DNA of 64,000 nucleotides from Opitutales bacterium (GCA_022824405.1 JAJDZZ010000015.1:37501-101500), one strand, 5' to 3'; numbered from the stretch's first letter, positions 26,236 to 35,899 are shown. Translations and numbers: made by a program. The notes: generated by a model not told the origin, from the letters alone.

Positions 26236-27654
26236 CTATTGCGGGCGGCCACGGACTTTCCAGGTGGGGTCCGGCACATGTGCCTCCTCCATGTACGTCA
26301 CCGCCTGGGCTACGATGTCCGGATGCTGAGAGGCCAGGTTGTTGGTCTCTCCCAAATCGGCGCCAAGGTGGAAGAGCTCGACATTGCCATCCAGCATTGG
26401 CTGGCGGACGGCCTTCCAGTCGCCAAAGCGAACGGCTTGCCGGCTGCCTTGTTCGTAGAATTCCCAGTAGAGATAAGCATGCTTCTTCTGATCCTCTTTT
26501 CCTAACAAGGCCGGAAGAAAGCTGATCGATTGAAGACCATCCGGCACTTTTTGACCGGTGAGTTCGCACACCGTGGCATAGAAGTCGCCGAAGTAAGCCT
26601 GGTGGTTGGAGGTCGAACCCGCTTTGATTTTCCCCGGCCAGCGGGCAATGGTGGCGACCCGAATGCCGCCTTCGTATAGGTCGCGCTTCATGCCGCGCAA
26701 CGGTCCGTTGGCATCGAAGAATTCGGGCCGGTTGCCGCCTTCCCGGTGGTGGCCATTATCGGAGGTAAAGATCACCAGGGTGTTTTCATCGATGCCCCAC
26801 TCCTTGAGCTTGGCCAGGAGGGCGCCGATATCCCGATCCATGCGCGTGATCATCGCCGCTTGGCCTTTGTCCGGTTCAGGCCAGTTTTCCGCCTCGTAGA
26901 TGCCGTAGTCCGGAACCTCTTGTCCATTACCCGTGCCGCGAGCGCCCTCGTTATTTGCGTGCGGAATGGTGAAAGGCAGGTAGAGGAAAAAGGGCTTTTT
27001 GTAATTCCTTTCCAGCCACTTCATGCCCTCGTCAAAGATGAGATCGTGCGAGTAGTCGACCCGTTCCTTGGCCCAACCGCCGCCCCTTCGCCCGCCTTTA
27101 TCCATTTCCTGCTCGGGAACATTGCGCAGTTTCACCTCTTCCTTATTTCGAATGAGAAAAGTCGGGTAGTAATTATGGGCATGGAATTGGCTGAGGTAGC
27201 CATAAAATTGATCGAAGCCGTGCAGGTTGGGATGTCCGGTGGATTCGATGAGGTCGCCCAGTCCCCATTTGCCGAACATTCCAGTGACATATCCCACGTC
27301 CTTGAAGGCGGAAGCCACCGTCTTGTCCTCCGGGTGCAAGCGCTGGATGTCGCTGCTGGAATTGCCCCGCACTCGGCAGCGGCCCGTATGTTTGCCCGTC
27401 ATCAAGACACAGCGGGATGGAGCGCACACGGTGGCTCCGGCGTAGAAGTCCGTCAACTTCATGCCCTCCGCGGCCATGCGGTCCAGGTGGGGCGTCTTGA
27501 TTTTTTTCTGTCCAAAACTGCCAAGATCTCCGTAGCCGAGGTCGTCAGCCATGATGAAGATCACGTTCGGTTTCGTCGCATCCTGGGCGACGAGGGTGGG
27601 GGGGAGTAAGGTGGCCGATAGGCCGAGAGCGAGGAGGAGGGAAAGTGTTTTCAT
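26236..27654 (-). CDS. Sec-exported arylsulfatase A-type sulfatase
   Basis: About 472 residues. A Sec signal peptide ([20 protein letters not shown]) is followed by metal ligands D37-D38 ([10 protein letters not shown]), the formylglycine site C77-A-P-S-R81 with [12 protein letters not shown], and a GKWGLGD segment. It hydrolyses sulfate esters outside the cytoplasm. It differs from the Tat-exported sulfatase at 3.9 kb in export route and sequence. The start at 27654 gives the signal peptide; the upstream extension is low-complexity and overlaps the formate dehydrogenase tail. It follows the FDH stop by 16 bases, so co-transcription is likely. Confidence 0.9.
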   Translation of the reverse strand: MKTLSLLLALGLSATLLPPTLVAQDATKPNVIFIMADDLGYGDLGSFGQKKIKTPHLDRMAAEGMKLTDFYAGATVCAPSRCVLMTGKHTGRCRVRGNSSSDIQRLHPEDKTVASAFKDVGYVTGMFGKWGLGDLIESTGHPNLHGFDQFYGYLSQFHAHNYYPTFLIRNKEEVKLRNVPEQEMDKGGRRGGGWAKERVDYSHDLIFDEGMKWLERNYKKPFFLYLPFTIPHANNEGARGTGNGQEVPDYGIYEAENWPEPDKGQAAMITRMDRDIGALLAKLKEWGIDENTLVIFTSDNGHHREGGNRPEFFDANGPLRGMKRDLYEGGIRVATIARWPGKIKAGSTSNHQAYFGDFYATVCELTGQKVPDGLQSISFLPALLGKEDQKKHAYLYWEFYEQGSRQAVRFGDWKAVRQPMLDGNVELFHLGADLGETNNLASQHPDIVAQAVTYMEEAHVPDPTWKVRGRPQ

Positions 27655-27670
27655 GGAGGAACTGCGCGGG

Positions 27671-28888
27671 TTAGCTCTGCTTGAACTGGGCCGCTTCCTC
27701 AGAGCCGCCCGTGGCGTTCCCCTCGGTGTAGGAGTGGATGCCCGTCCCGGCGAGGCCGCCGCCCTGCACAATGAGGTACTCGTCCCGGATGGGGCGGCCT
27801 TCCAGCCAGCATTCCAGAATCTCGCGGACTCCCGCCGCGTAACGAGCCTGGGCTGAAAGAGACGTGCCGGATGTGTGGGGAGTCATGGCGTGGTTGGGCA
27901 TCGTTCTCCAGGGGTGATCGTTGGGAGGCGGCTGAGGAAACCAGACGTCGCCCGCGTAGCCCGCCAACTGGCCGCTTTCCAAGGCCCTCACAATGGCGTC
28001 CCGGTCGCAGATCTTGCCCCTGGCCGTGTTCACAATGTAGGCCCCGCGCTTCATTTTGCCGATAAGGTCGTCGTTGAACATGTGCTCCGTCTCCGGGTGG
28101 AGCGGGCAGTGGATGCTGACCGCGTCGCACACGCTGACCAGCGACTCGACGTTCTCGTGGAAGGTCAGGCCCAACTCCCGTTCCACCTCCGCGGAGAGCC
28201 GGTGCCTGTCGGTGTAGTGCAGGTTGACGTCGAAGGGCTTCATCCGCTTCAGAAACGCCAAGCCTATCCTGCCGGCAGCCACAACGCCCACGTCCATCCC
28301 CTCGATGTCGTAGGACCTGGAGACGGCGTCGGCGATGTTCCAGCCGCTCCTGACCACCCAGCCGTACTGGGGAATGAAGTCCCTTACCAGCGCCAGCAAC
28401 TGCATGACCGAATGCTCCGCCACGCTTATGCTGTTGCACCACGTCACCTCGGCCACGGTTATGTTCCTGTCGATAGCCGACTGCAGGTCGACGTGGTCCG
28501 AACCTATGCCAGCCGTTATGGCCAGCTTCAGGTTGGGGGCCTTGGCAATGCGCTCCGCTGTCAGATAGCCGGGCCAGAATGGCTGGGAGATGACTACGTC
28601 GGCATCGGCCAACTCTTTTTCGAATACGGAGTCCGGCCCGTCCTTGTCCGAGGTCACTACAAACCGGTGTCCCCGTGCGGTCAGGAAGCTCTCCAATCCG
28701 AGGCCGCCGGAGACGGACCCCAGGAGGTGGCCTCTGGTGAAGTCAATGGAGGACGGCGTGGGCATTGTCTGGCCGTCCGGGTAGTGGGTCAGCGCTGGTA
28801 TATCTTCACGGGAGTAGTTGGGGGGAAAGCCATCCAACGGGTCCGGGTAGAGGACGCACAGCACCTTTTGAGCGGAGGAGGAATTCAT
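27671..28888 (-). CDS. fdh: NAD-dependent, metal-independent formate dehydrogenase
   Basis: About 405 residues of the D-2-hydroxyacid dehydrogenase fold. The sequence shows the FDH-specific features rather than a generic 2-hydroxyacid dehydrogenase: [13 protein letters not shown] start, [32 protein letters not shown], the [14 protein letters not shown] stretch with the catalytic Arg and Asn neighbourhood, the Rossmann [12 protein letters not shown], and late [16 protein letters not shown]. It oxidises formate to CO2 with NAD+ reduction (EC 1.17.1.9). An AGGGA element precedes the ATG at 28888. The open frame continues upstream but leaves the family. Partners are the sulfatase downstream and P450 upstream. 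Confidence 0.92.
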   Translation of the reverse strand: MNSSSAQKVLCVLYPDPLDGFPPNYSREDIPALTHYPDGQTMPTPSSIDFTRGHLLGSVSGGLGLESFLTARGHRFVVTSDKDGPDSVFEKELADADVVISQPFWPGYLTAERIAKAPNLKLAITAGIGSDHVDLQSAIDRNITVAEVTWCNSISVAEHSVMQLLALVRDFIPQYGWVVRSGWNIADAVSRSYDIEGMDVGVVAAGRIGLAFLKRMKPFDVNLHYTDRHRLSAEVERELGLTFHENVESLVSVCDAVSIHCPLHPETEHMFNDDLIGKMKRGAYIVNTARGKICDRDAIVRALESGQLAGYAGDVWFPQPPPNDHPWRTMPNHAMTPHTSGTSLSAQARYAAGVREILECWLEGRPIRDEYLIVQGGGLAGTGIHSYTEGNATGGSEEAAQFKQS

Positions 28889-29048
28889 ATTGAAATCCCT
28901 AGCAAAAATTGGCTTGGAGTGTACATCAAACCATAATTGCCAGGAATATGCCTTTTGCGGCTCAAGCGCCGGGATGGTCGTATACGTCCCATCCTCAAAC
29001 ATTCCATAGGCCCGCAAATCTTCTTGAAGAGCAGAATCGCTGGGCGGA

Positions 29049-30287
29049 CTATTCCGGTTCCAACCAAAGTTCTTCAAGCCCTCGCAAGGTTATTTGATCG
29101 CGATACCGCGGCTCTTCCACTAGCCGGAAGGACTCGAATCGGGAAAGCAGTCCGGCAAACACGACACGCGCCTCCAACTTGGCCAACGGCGCTCCCAGAC
29201 AGTAATGGATGCCACGGCCGAACGAAAGATGGTTGCGAGGCGCGCGTCCGACATCGAACCGCTCCGGATCAGGAAAGACTTCAGGATCATGGTTCGCCGC
29301 CCCCAGTGCACATAGAATACGTTGGTCAGGCTCGATCCGTTTGCCGCCGATCTCAACAGACTCGCGGGCGATACGGCTGTCCAACTGAACCGGACTGTCG
29401 TAGCGCAGCATTTCGTCGATCGCGGAATCCAGCAGACTGGAATCATCCCGCAATCTCTCCAGTTGGTCAGGGTTCCTCAGTAGCGCCAGGGTACCGTTAC
29501 CGATGAGGTTGCGCGTGGTCTCGTTGCCCGCGACCAGGACCAGGACAATATTGATCAACAAGTCTTCCCGACTCAAGCGTTCACCATCCTCCTCCGCGTT
29601 CACCAAGGCAGTGACCAAATCGTTCCGGGGACGGCGTCGACGATCCTCAGCAATCTTCTCAAGGTAATCGAACAATTCCTCAACAGTACGTTGAAGGTCT
29701 TGGATCTGCTGGCTGTCGAGCAACGGGTCCACGTCGAGGGCAACTACTTCAGACCACTCTCTGAACTGGTCGCGGTCCTCTGGCGGAACACCCAGTAACT
29801 CCGCGATTACGGTGATGGGCAAAGGGAACGCGATGTCTTGAATCAGGTCGAAGCGCGGTTTCCCGGCAACCTCGTCCAGGAGTTCATCAACCATTTTCGC
29901 TATTCTAGGCTCCAACGAATTCACCGCCCGAAGCGTGAAACCATGCGCAACGAGCCCCCTGACCTTGGTATGTTCCGGGGGGTCCAGGTCCAGCATGCTG
30001 ATGTAGGGCAGGTAGCCGAAATCGCGGCCCAGGTTTCCGAATCGACGGTGGTCCCGCAACACCATATCGATATCTTCGTATCTGGTCAGAATCCACCCGT
30101 CGGAGGTCCGCATGCGATGCACCGGGTCTTTGCGTCGCAACTTTTCATACTGCGGTAACGGATTGGCCCTAAGCTCCGACGACAGAGGATTGAAGTCCAC
30201 CCCGGATTCGAGACGCTCAAGGGCCAGCAAAACACGCATGGCAAGCGGTTTGACCACAACGTCAAAAACTCGATAAAAAAAGCTCAA
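29049..30287 (-). CDS. Cytochrome P450
   Basis: A 412-residue bacterial class P450. The I-helix motif is AGNETT (253-258), the K-helix E-M-L-R (292-295), and the haem ligand Cys363 in FGRGIHYCLGAPLA. It would hydroxylate an unidentified substrate using an external redox partner; no ferredoxin or reductase gene is adjacent. The start is uncertain: TTG at 30287 includes a hydrophobic lead, ATG at 30239 is an alternative, and neither has a clear Shine-Dalgarno. It ends 160 bases before the formate dehydrogenase start. Confidence 0.92.
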   Translation of the reverse strand: MSFFYRVFDVVVKPLAMRVLLALERLESGVDFNPLSSELRANPLPQYEKLRRKDPVHRMRTSDGWILTRYEDIDMVLRDHRRFGNLGRDFGYLPYISMLDLDPPEHTKVRGLVAHGFTLRAVNSLEPRIAKMVDELLDEVAGKPRFDLIQDIAFPLPITVIAELLGVPPEDRDQFREWSEVVALDVDPLLDSQQIQDLQRTVEELFDYLEKIAEDRRRRPRNDLVTALVNAEEDGERLSREDLLINIVLVLVAGNETTRNLIGNGTLALLRNPDQLERLRDDSSLLDSAIDEMLRYDSPVQLDSRIARESVEIGGKRIEPDQRILCALGAANHDPEVFPDPERFDVGRAPRNHLSFGRGIHYCLGAPLAKLEARVVFAGLLSRFESFRLVEEPRYRDQITLRGLEELWLEPE

Positions 30288-30394
30288 ACCGATAGAAATT
30301 TACTTTTTGGCGCTGCCTCCGAACAAGGGGTTTAAAGGCAAGAATGATCAAATTCGCATTTGTACATCGCAGATGATTTTCTCATCAGTCAAAA

Positions 30395-30886
30395 TCAGGG
30401 CATCGTTCCATACGGAAATGACGAATGATGCAAATTGATGCGCAGCTTGCCATGCTCGTCCTTGAAGTAGCCAAATGTGTACTCCACCTTGGCTACTTTT
30501 TCGGTATTCGCGTCTGTGAAGAAGTAATTACCCATTACCGTGGCCGAGCCTCCATTGATGATAATGCCAACGTTCTCAAATCGGATTTTGCTCCACGGCC
30601 GGACAGCAAAACCGTGATCTTCAGGCACATTTCCCGTCACAAAATAGGATATGGCTTCTTCTCTTGTTGAACGAAACTGTCTTTCTGACGCCATCGAGGG
30701 CTTAAATAGAACCAGGCCGTTACCATAACCATACAACGTATCGACGACCTCTTCGGCCAGCGCCCTATAGTCCTCTTTTTGTGTATATGCCTGACCGATA
30801 GCGACAATTGCGTCGGCCCAAATTCTTTGGGCCTCCAAGACTTCTTCCTCAACAATACTATTATTTTTTGCCAATACCCTCTCCAT
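30395..30886 (-). CDS. NTF2/SnoaL-like fold small protein
   Basis: About 163 residues. The pattern of an N-terminal helix with ADAIVAIGQAYTQKEDY, LYGYGNGLVLFKPSM, an inner sheet and the late HHSSFPYG resembles CaMKII-association-domain or SnoaL-like proteins, which bind small ligands or oligomerise. No catalytic role can be assigned. GGAGA lies nine bases before the ATG at 30886. It overlaps the last 26 bases of the CRTAC1-family gene, so it is part of the FKBP-CRTAC1 operon. Confidence 0.6.
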   Translation of the reverse strand: MERVLAKNNSIVEEEVLEAQRIWADAIVAIGQAYTQKEDYRALAEEVVDTLYGYGNGLVLFKPSMASERQFRSTREEAISYFVTGNVPEDHGFAVRPWSKIRFENVGIIINGGSATVMGNYFFTDANTEKVAKVEYTFGYFKDEHGKLRINLHHSSFPYGTMP

Positions 30887-33800
30887 GTTGCCTGATCTCC
30901 ACATAGGTCCCGTCAATCTTCTTCCGATGACGGGTAACTTCTCCGGAGGGCCACCGTACTTCAATCTCGATCTCCTCGTTGGGAAGGGTTTCCCCCAGGC
31001 CGAAGAACAAGGTCGAGGTCGACTGGGACAAGTATCCGCCCCCGGCGTAAACCTCAGCCGTCTGCCGTCGACCGCTCGCATCCGTAACCGTAACCCGTGA
31101 ACCCACCGCGGCCAGGTTGCCGGGTTCACCCTTCAGGTTCACAGCCAGCGGCCGGTAACCTGCTTGACCGGTGTTCTCGAAGGCGTGGATGGGACCGTTG
31201 TTGACCCCGACGACAAAATCGACCCATCCGTCCCGGTTGAAGTCGACCGAGGTCAGGCTCTTGGCATCGCCTGGGACGATAAGCCCGCTCCGATGAGGCC
31301 AGACGGCGGAGAATGTTCCGTCTCCGCGTCCTTCCAGGAGGAGACTGACTCCCCCATCCATACGCGTCGTCTCCCTCTGAGGGCTGTGGAAGTTTTGCAC
31401 GACGTAGAGATCGCTGAATCCATCCCCATTCACGTCGGTCAGGGATAATCCGAAACCCGGCGAGATTTGCGCTATGCGCGGAAGAGGTTGGAAGGAGAAG
31501 CTCCCGTCACCCTCGTTGATGAGTATTCCGGAGGCCAGTTCGTTAGCCTCCAATTGCAAGGACGTATCGAGGCATTCGGTGGTGTAGATTTCCTCCAGCG
31601 ACGCCTTGGCGAAATTGTGAAAGGAGACGAACTGTTCCGAGAGGAAAGGCATGGCGGCGGTGGAGCAACTGCGCCCGCGGACCGGGTATAAGGTATCTTG
31701 TTCGTATTTCGCCTCCACCAATCGCATCTCGTCCAGCCCACCGAACTCGCCATAGTAGAGGTAGACCGGCTTCTTCGGACTCGGGTGGTACTTGGTATTG
31801 AGACCGAAGTTGCTCACCGCGTAGTCCATGTCGCCGTCATTGTCGATGTCGCGGCCGGCGATTCCGTTCCACCACCCCTGCAAGTCCGCCAGTCCCGCCA
31901 GTCCCGTCATATCGGTTAACTTTCCACGATGGTTACGGTAATATTTCACCGGTCCCCACTCGTGGGTGACAAACAGGTCCAGCCAACCATCGCCGTCCGC
32001 ATCGGACCACAAGGCCGAAGTGACCAGGCCGGTCTCGACTAATCCAGGGGCCAGCTTTTCCGTTTCGTCCGTAAACGCGCCACCCGAATTGACCAAGAGA
32101 CGGCTGGAGGGCGTTTCGGGATAGCGACGCGGCACCAGCCTGCCGCCGACAAAAAGGTCGAGGTCGCCATCGCGGTCGAAGTCCGCAGCGGCCGCCACGC
32201 TCCCGCTGCTACGATCCGCTGGCAACACATCGCTGCCAACTCGGTCATATGCGCCGGAACCGTCGTTGACATAGAGACGGTCCCCCAGCAGGAAATCACC
32301 CGGCCACCGCCCCAAGCCGCCGCTCACGACGTAGAGATCGTCGTCGCCATCGCCGTCGAAATCAAAGAAGAGTCCACCCATATCCTCTCTCGCCGCATCG
32401 TCCTGAAAAGTTGAAACGCCCATGCCGCCCTGTGCAATCCCGGCTTCCCCTACATGAAACACGCTTCCCGCCTGACCCGATGCTCCTGCCACGAATGCCG
32501 CAAGGTTTCCCGTCCCGTCGTTTCGCGTCCAGGCCATACCGGGTCCCAGCCGCGACATCCGGTTCGGAAGCAGGGGCTGGTCCGCGAAGTCGTTGTAGGC
32601 ATCCTCCTGATGCTCGATGCCGGCAAGACCATTCCAGCGACGGAAACGGGGTTCCTTTGAATCCTTATCGTCGGCCCCGGAGGTCCGGCCATCCTCGGTA
32701 ATGGTGTAGGCCCGGCCCGCCTCGAGACCGTGGTACTCGCTCGTCCCCCCGTTGGGCCACCGCACCGCGAGCTTGCCAACCACGGTGGAGTTTCCGAGCC
32801 CGAAGTGCAGAGCCGTATCGTCCGAGGAAACGTAGCCGGCCACGGGGGAAAGGTAGCGCACCTGGTTGCCCTGGTCGGTCTCGACCCGAACGAAGGCGCC
32901 CAGGGCATACCGGTTGCTGGTGGTTCCTCGAAGATGAACAATGAGCCGGTTTCCCGTTGTCCCTTGATTTCGGTAGATGGAAACCGGTTCATCGAAATTG
33001 TTCACCACCAGATCCAAGTCGCCATCTCCATCGAGGTCGGCGGTGGCGGCGCCGAAACTCACCCCTTCATGATCGAGGCCCCAGCTTTGCGAGACCCTGT
33101 CAAAATGCAGGTCGCCGGTATTGCGAAAGGCCAGATTGCGCTCTCGTAAAACCGGGGAATCGAGAATAGCCCGCCCACCTCCAGGGCTACCAAAGCCACC
33201 CTTCCGCGCCTGCGCAGCGAGCAAATCGCTGTTGAACCAGTTTCGCGTCATGCCATTGCTGACAAAGAGATCCAGCCATCCGTCGTTGTCGAAGTCGTCG
33301 AGCTTGGGCGACCAGGTCCAATCCGTATTGCTCAATCCCGCCAACTGAGCCACTTCCAGGAAGCGTTCGCCGCCGGAGTGGAGGTAAACCGCATTGGCCA
33401 TATACTGACGCGGCTCGGCCGATTCCAGGAACCAGCCGTCGGCATCCATTTCCCCCATGTTCAACTTCTGCTTGTAATGGGAGGTGCCCGCCATGTCCGA
33501 GGCAACGAAATCCAGGAAACCGTCGTTGTTGATGTCTCCGGCATCCGCCCCCATGGAAAACCATGGAGTATGGGGAATAGCCTTCCGAATGACATCCGTG
33601 AAGGTTCCATCCCGATTATTTCGATAGAGTTTGTCCGGGCCTTTGAAGTCGTTGGCGACATAGATGTCCGGCCACCCGTCCCCGTTGTAATCCCACCAGA
33701 CCACGCCAAGACCCATGTCATTGCCTGTGATTCCGGAAGCTTCCGACACGTCGGAAAAGCGGCCTTCCCCGTCATTACGATAGAGCCGGTCCTTCTGTCC

Positions 33801-34613
33801 TACCTTAATGTGAACTCTGGTGCCGTCCGGTTTGGTCATGAATCCTACCGCGTCAGCATAGGCCTCGGGCACGACGCGCTGACCGTCCACTATCTCAAAT
33901 TTGACGAACTGCCCGTAGGTATCGGGATCGATATACCTCCAGGTCAGGAGATAGGCATCGAGATCGCCATCGCGATCGTAGTCGGCGAAAGCCACCTGGG
34001 TGCTCGAACCGACAAAGGCGAGGCCTGCTTTCTCGGCCCGTTCTACAAAGGTGCCGTCTCCCTGGTTGACATAGAGTCGGTTGGGTGAGTCGTAGGAACA
34101 AACGAAAAGGTCGAGATCACCGTCGTTCTCGATATCCGCGAAGGCGGCTCCCATATCCCACGTAGCGTCATCCTCGATCCCGGCTCCTTCGGTCACGTCC
34201 TCGAAGCGAAAGTCTCCCAGGTTTCGGTAGAGACGGCTCCCTCTGAATGCCCGCGTCAGGAATACGTCGACTTTTCCGTCATTATCATAGTCCCCCAGCG
34301 CCACACCGCCTCCGAGGGAACCGTCCAGAAGCCACTCGTTCTTGAACTTCTCCGGCGGATCCCAGGAGAAGGTGAAATCTATGCCGGTACGCTTGGCTTC
34401 GAGCTTTTCGAAGAGAGTATCCCCAGACCCGGGGGAAGCCTTTGCCAAGGGCTTCCAGGAGATATCGGCCGGATGCACGGGAGCTTCCCCGGCCGCCCCG
34501 AGTAACGAAGCCATCAAGGCAAGGGAAGCGACCGGAAATCCGAGCCTAATCCCGGATGGGAAATTGCGGGTTAACGGTCCAGCTGTCAAAGCGGGGGTTT
34601 TATTGTGTCGCAT
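30861..34613 (-). CDS. CRTAC1-family FG-GAP/ASPIC-UnbV secreted protein, duplicated
   Basis: About 1250 residues, exported by an N-terminal signal. Many FG-GAP/VCBS repeats with calcium-style motifs (DYDNDGKVDVFL, DYDRDGDLDAYLL, DLDGDGDLDLVV) build a beta-propeller. An ASPIC/UnbV domain lies at about 555-640 (RYLSPVAGYVSSDDTALHFG) and another at about 1160-1245 (YAGGGYLSQSTSTLFFGLG), each after its own repeat set, so the gene is a head-to-tail doubling of the CRTAC1 layout. The role is probably extracellular binding or adhesion. The start overlaps the FKBP gene stop by 14 bases. Confidence 0.88.
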   Translation of the reverse strand: MRHNKTPALTAGPLTRNFPSGIRLGFPVASLALMASLLGAAGEAPVHPADISWKPLAKASPGSGDTLFEKLEAKRTGIDFTFSWDPPEKFKNEWLLDGSLGGGVALGDYDNDGKVDVFLTRAFRGSRLYRNLGDFRFEDVTEGAGIEDDATWDMGAAFADIENDGDLDLFVCSYDSPNRLYVNQGDGTFVERAEKAGLAFVGSSTQVAFADYDRDGDLDAYLLTWRYIDPDTYGQFVKFEIVDGQRVVPEAYADAVGFMTKPDGTRVHIKVGQKDRLYRNDGEGRFSDVSEASGITGNDMGLGVVWWDYNGDGWPDIYVANDFKGPDKLYRNNRDGTFTDVIRKAIPHTPWFSMGADAGDINNDGFLDFVASDMAGTSHYKQKLNMGEMDADGWFLESAEPRQYMANAVYLHSGGERFLEVAQLAGLSNTDWTWSPKLDDFDNDGWLDLFVSNGMTRNWFNSDLLAAQARKGGFGSPGGGRAILDSPVLRERNLAFRNTGDLHFDRVSQSWGLDHEGVSFGAATADLDGDGDLDLVVNNFDEPVSIYRNQGTTGNRLIVHLRGTTSNRYALGAFVRVETDQGNQVRYLSPVAGYVSSDDTALHFGLGNSTVVGKLAVRWPNGGTSEYHGLEAGRAYTITEDGRTSGADDKDSKEPRFRRWNGLAGIEHQEDAYNDFADQPLLPNRMSRLGPGMAWTRNDGTGNLAAFVAGASGQAGSVFHVGEAGIAQGGMGVSTFQDDAAREDMGGLFFDFDGDGDDDLYVVSGGLGRWPGDFLLGDRLYVNDGSGAYDRVGSDVLPADRSSGSVAAAADFDRDGDLDLFVGGRLVPRRYPETPSSRLLVNSGGAFTDETEKLAPGLVETGLVTSALWSDADGDGWLDLFVTHEWGPVKYYRNHRGKLTDMTGLAGLADLQGWWNGIAGRDIDNDGDMDYAVSNFGLNTKYHPSPKKPVYLYYGEFGGLDEMRLVEAKYEQDTLYPVRGRSCSTAAMPFLSEQFVSFHNFAKASLEEIYTTECLDTSLQLEANELASGILINEGDGSFSFQPLPRIAQISPGFGLSLTDVNGDGFSDLYVVQNFHSPQRETTRMDGGVSLLLEGRGDGTFSAVWPHRSGLIVPGDAKSLTSVDFNRDGWVDFVVGVNNGPIHAFENTGQAGYRPLAVNLKGEPGNLAAVGSRVTVTDASGRRQTAEVYAGGGYLSQSTSTLFFGLGETLPNEEIEIEVRWPSGEVTRHRKKIDGTYVEIRQHGEGIGKK

Positions 34614-35571
34614 CTTTCTTATCCAGATTCTTCTTAATAGAATCAAAGTACTTGTTCGCCTGGGCCCTCATCTGCCGCATGGCATCGTCCGGCACCTGTT
34701 GCGCCGATCCGGGAGGCTGCCCTGGCGACGGACCATCGAGAACCTCGAGGAGTTCAACTTCGAGGGTAAGCGTTTCTCCCGGTTCGATGGGCCCGTATCC
34801 GTTGTCCTTGTAGGCGAGATCGGGTGGCACAAAAAGCGTTGCTTTCCCGCCTTCACGGATGAGCCGGAATCCATCCTGAAGCCCCGGCACGAGCCGTTGC
34901 AGAGGCAGGACGGCCGGCTTCTTGCCCTCGTAGGTGTTGATGTAAGTCTCACCATTCAGACGCGATCCACGGAGATGGAAGCTGACTGTCTTGGAAGGAT
35001 CGGGCGATTTTCCTGTTCCTTTCCGGATGATCATGTAGCGGAGACCACGTTCCGTCTTCAGAGTTGCTCCCTCTGCATCGAGTTGGGCAAAAAAGGCGTC
35101 GCCCTCGGCTCGGTTCTTTTGGTTCGTTTCTTCCCGAATGGTGTTCAACTTCGATTCCGAACGTTTTCGATGCTCCGCCATGAGGGCCGATAGCTCGGAT
35201 ACCCGGGTTTGAGAATCATAGCCGGCCGGCGGTTCCATATCGCTCACATTGCGCTTGAGACCGCGCACTATGGCCTCGAATTCTTCCTCACTCAATTCGG
35301 CGTCGATGCTGAAAATTTCCCCGATTCGGTAGCCGAACGCCTCGTAAGTGGCCAAGTCGAAGGTGCGGGTCTCGGAGGTTGGCGTTCCGCCGGTATTGAC
35401 CGAACCAGGGGTTTTCTCCTTGGAGCTTTCTTCTTCCGCTGCCCCGAGACTGGCGAAGCCGAGGTAGAGGAAGGCGAAGAAGATTCGCCGATTGAGGAAA
35501 GAATCCCTCCGACCGTTGATCGGTTGCACGAATAGGAAATCGCTTTTCTTAAAGGAAAACAGGGGGTCCAT
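34600..35571 (-). CDS. FKBP-type peptidyl-prolyl isomerase, exported
   Basis: About 323 residues. A signal segment (IFFAFLYLGFASLGAA) is followed by an N-terminal helical dimerisation region like Mip/FkpA (FGYRIGEIFSIDA, then a charged helix) and a C-terminal FKBP domain (VSFHLRGSRLNGETYINT, GLQDGFRLIREGGKATLFVPPDLAY, EVELLEV). It isomerises prolyl bonds in the periplasm and acts as a chaperone. The ATG at 35571 is favoured, although a frame extends to 35616. It is the first gene of an overlapping operon with the CRTAC1-type and NTF2-like genes. Confidence 0.88.
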   Translation of the reverse strand: MDPLFSFKKSDFLFVQPINGRRDSFLNRRIFFAFLYLGFASLGAAEEESSKEKTPGSVNTGGTPTSETRTFDLATYEAFGYRIGEIFSIDAELSEEEFEAIVRGLKRNVSDMEPPAGYDSQTRVSELSALMAEHRKRSESKLNTIREETNQKNRAEGDAFFAQLDAEGATLKTERGLRYMIIRKGTGKSPDPSKTVSFHLRGSRLNGETYINTYEGKKPAVLPLQRLVPGLQDGFRLIREGGKATLFVPPDLAYKDNGYGPIEPGETLTLEVELLEVLDGPSPGQPPGSAQQVPDDAMRQMRAQANKYFDSIKKNLDKKDATQ

Positions 35572-35696
35572 CGTGGGGTCAGTGATGACACCGCTGGCAA
35601 TCCGAGGCAATCGCAAATCAACAACCCGTGTTTCCGCCGCCGGCCACGGACTTTTCAGGTGGGATTCGAGTGCTGGTCAATTGAGAGTTGGAAACC

Positions 35697-35742
35697 GGGA
35701 AGTAGTGGATTTATCCCGGATATCTCACAAAATTCGTCGCGA
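35697..35742 (+). repeat. 46-bp dispersed direct repeat, copy 1
   Basis: Matches 39690-39735 at 44 of 46 positions in the same orientation, 3,993 bp away. The core TTTATCCCGGATATCTCACA recurs inverted at 35920-35943. A short GTGAAGCCGG tail follows both copies after differing gaps. Confidence 0.85.
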
Positions 35743-35828
35743 GATTCAGGGGTGAAGCCGGGTCGACACCCTGCAAAGTCCCGAATCCAGGGAAATCCGC
35801 TCCAGTTCCGTCATTCCGGCGCCTACAG

Positions 35829-35857
35829 CGGCAGAGCAAGGATGCTCTCGCCCTACC
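35829..35857 (-). repeat. REP-like hairpin unit A (29 nt)
   Basis: On the minus strand: GGTAGGGCGA, stem GAGCA / TGCTC around loop TCCT, then CTGCCG-type tail. It pairs with unit B at 35871-35899 in inverted orientation. Confidence 0.7.
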
Positions 35858-35870
35858 GTTATTGATGATT

Positions 35871-35899
35871 GGTAGGGCTACTGCGTCCTCGCAGTGCCG
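35871..35899 (+). repeat. REP-like hairpin unit B (29 nt)
   Basis: Same head GGTAGGGC, loop TCCT and tail GTGCCG as unit A, but stem CTGCG / CGCAG. Stem bases differ from unit A in a compensatory way while loop and flanks are kept. Confidence 0.7.

Noticed and set aside
26223-26245. CCCGCA/TGCGGG hairpin at the end of the second sulfatase gene
   Set aside because: It includes the stop codon and no T-run follows on the minus strand, so not called a terminator.
28889-29077. N-terminal extension of formate dehydrogenase
   Set aside because: FDH proteins begin at the KVLCVLYP segment and an AGGGA site precedes the ATG at 28888; the extension matches nothing recognised.
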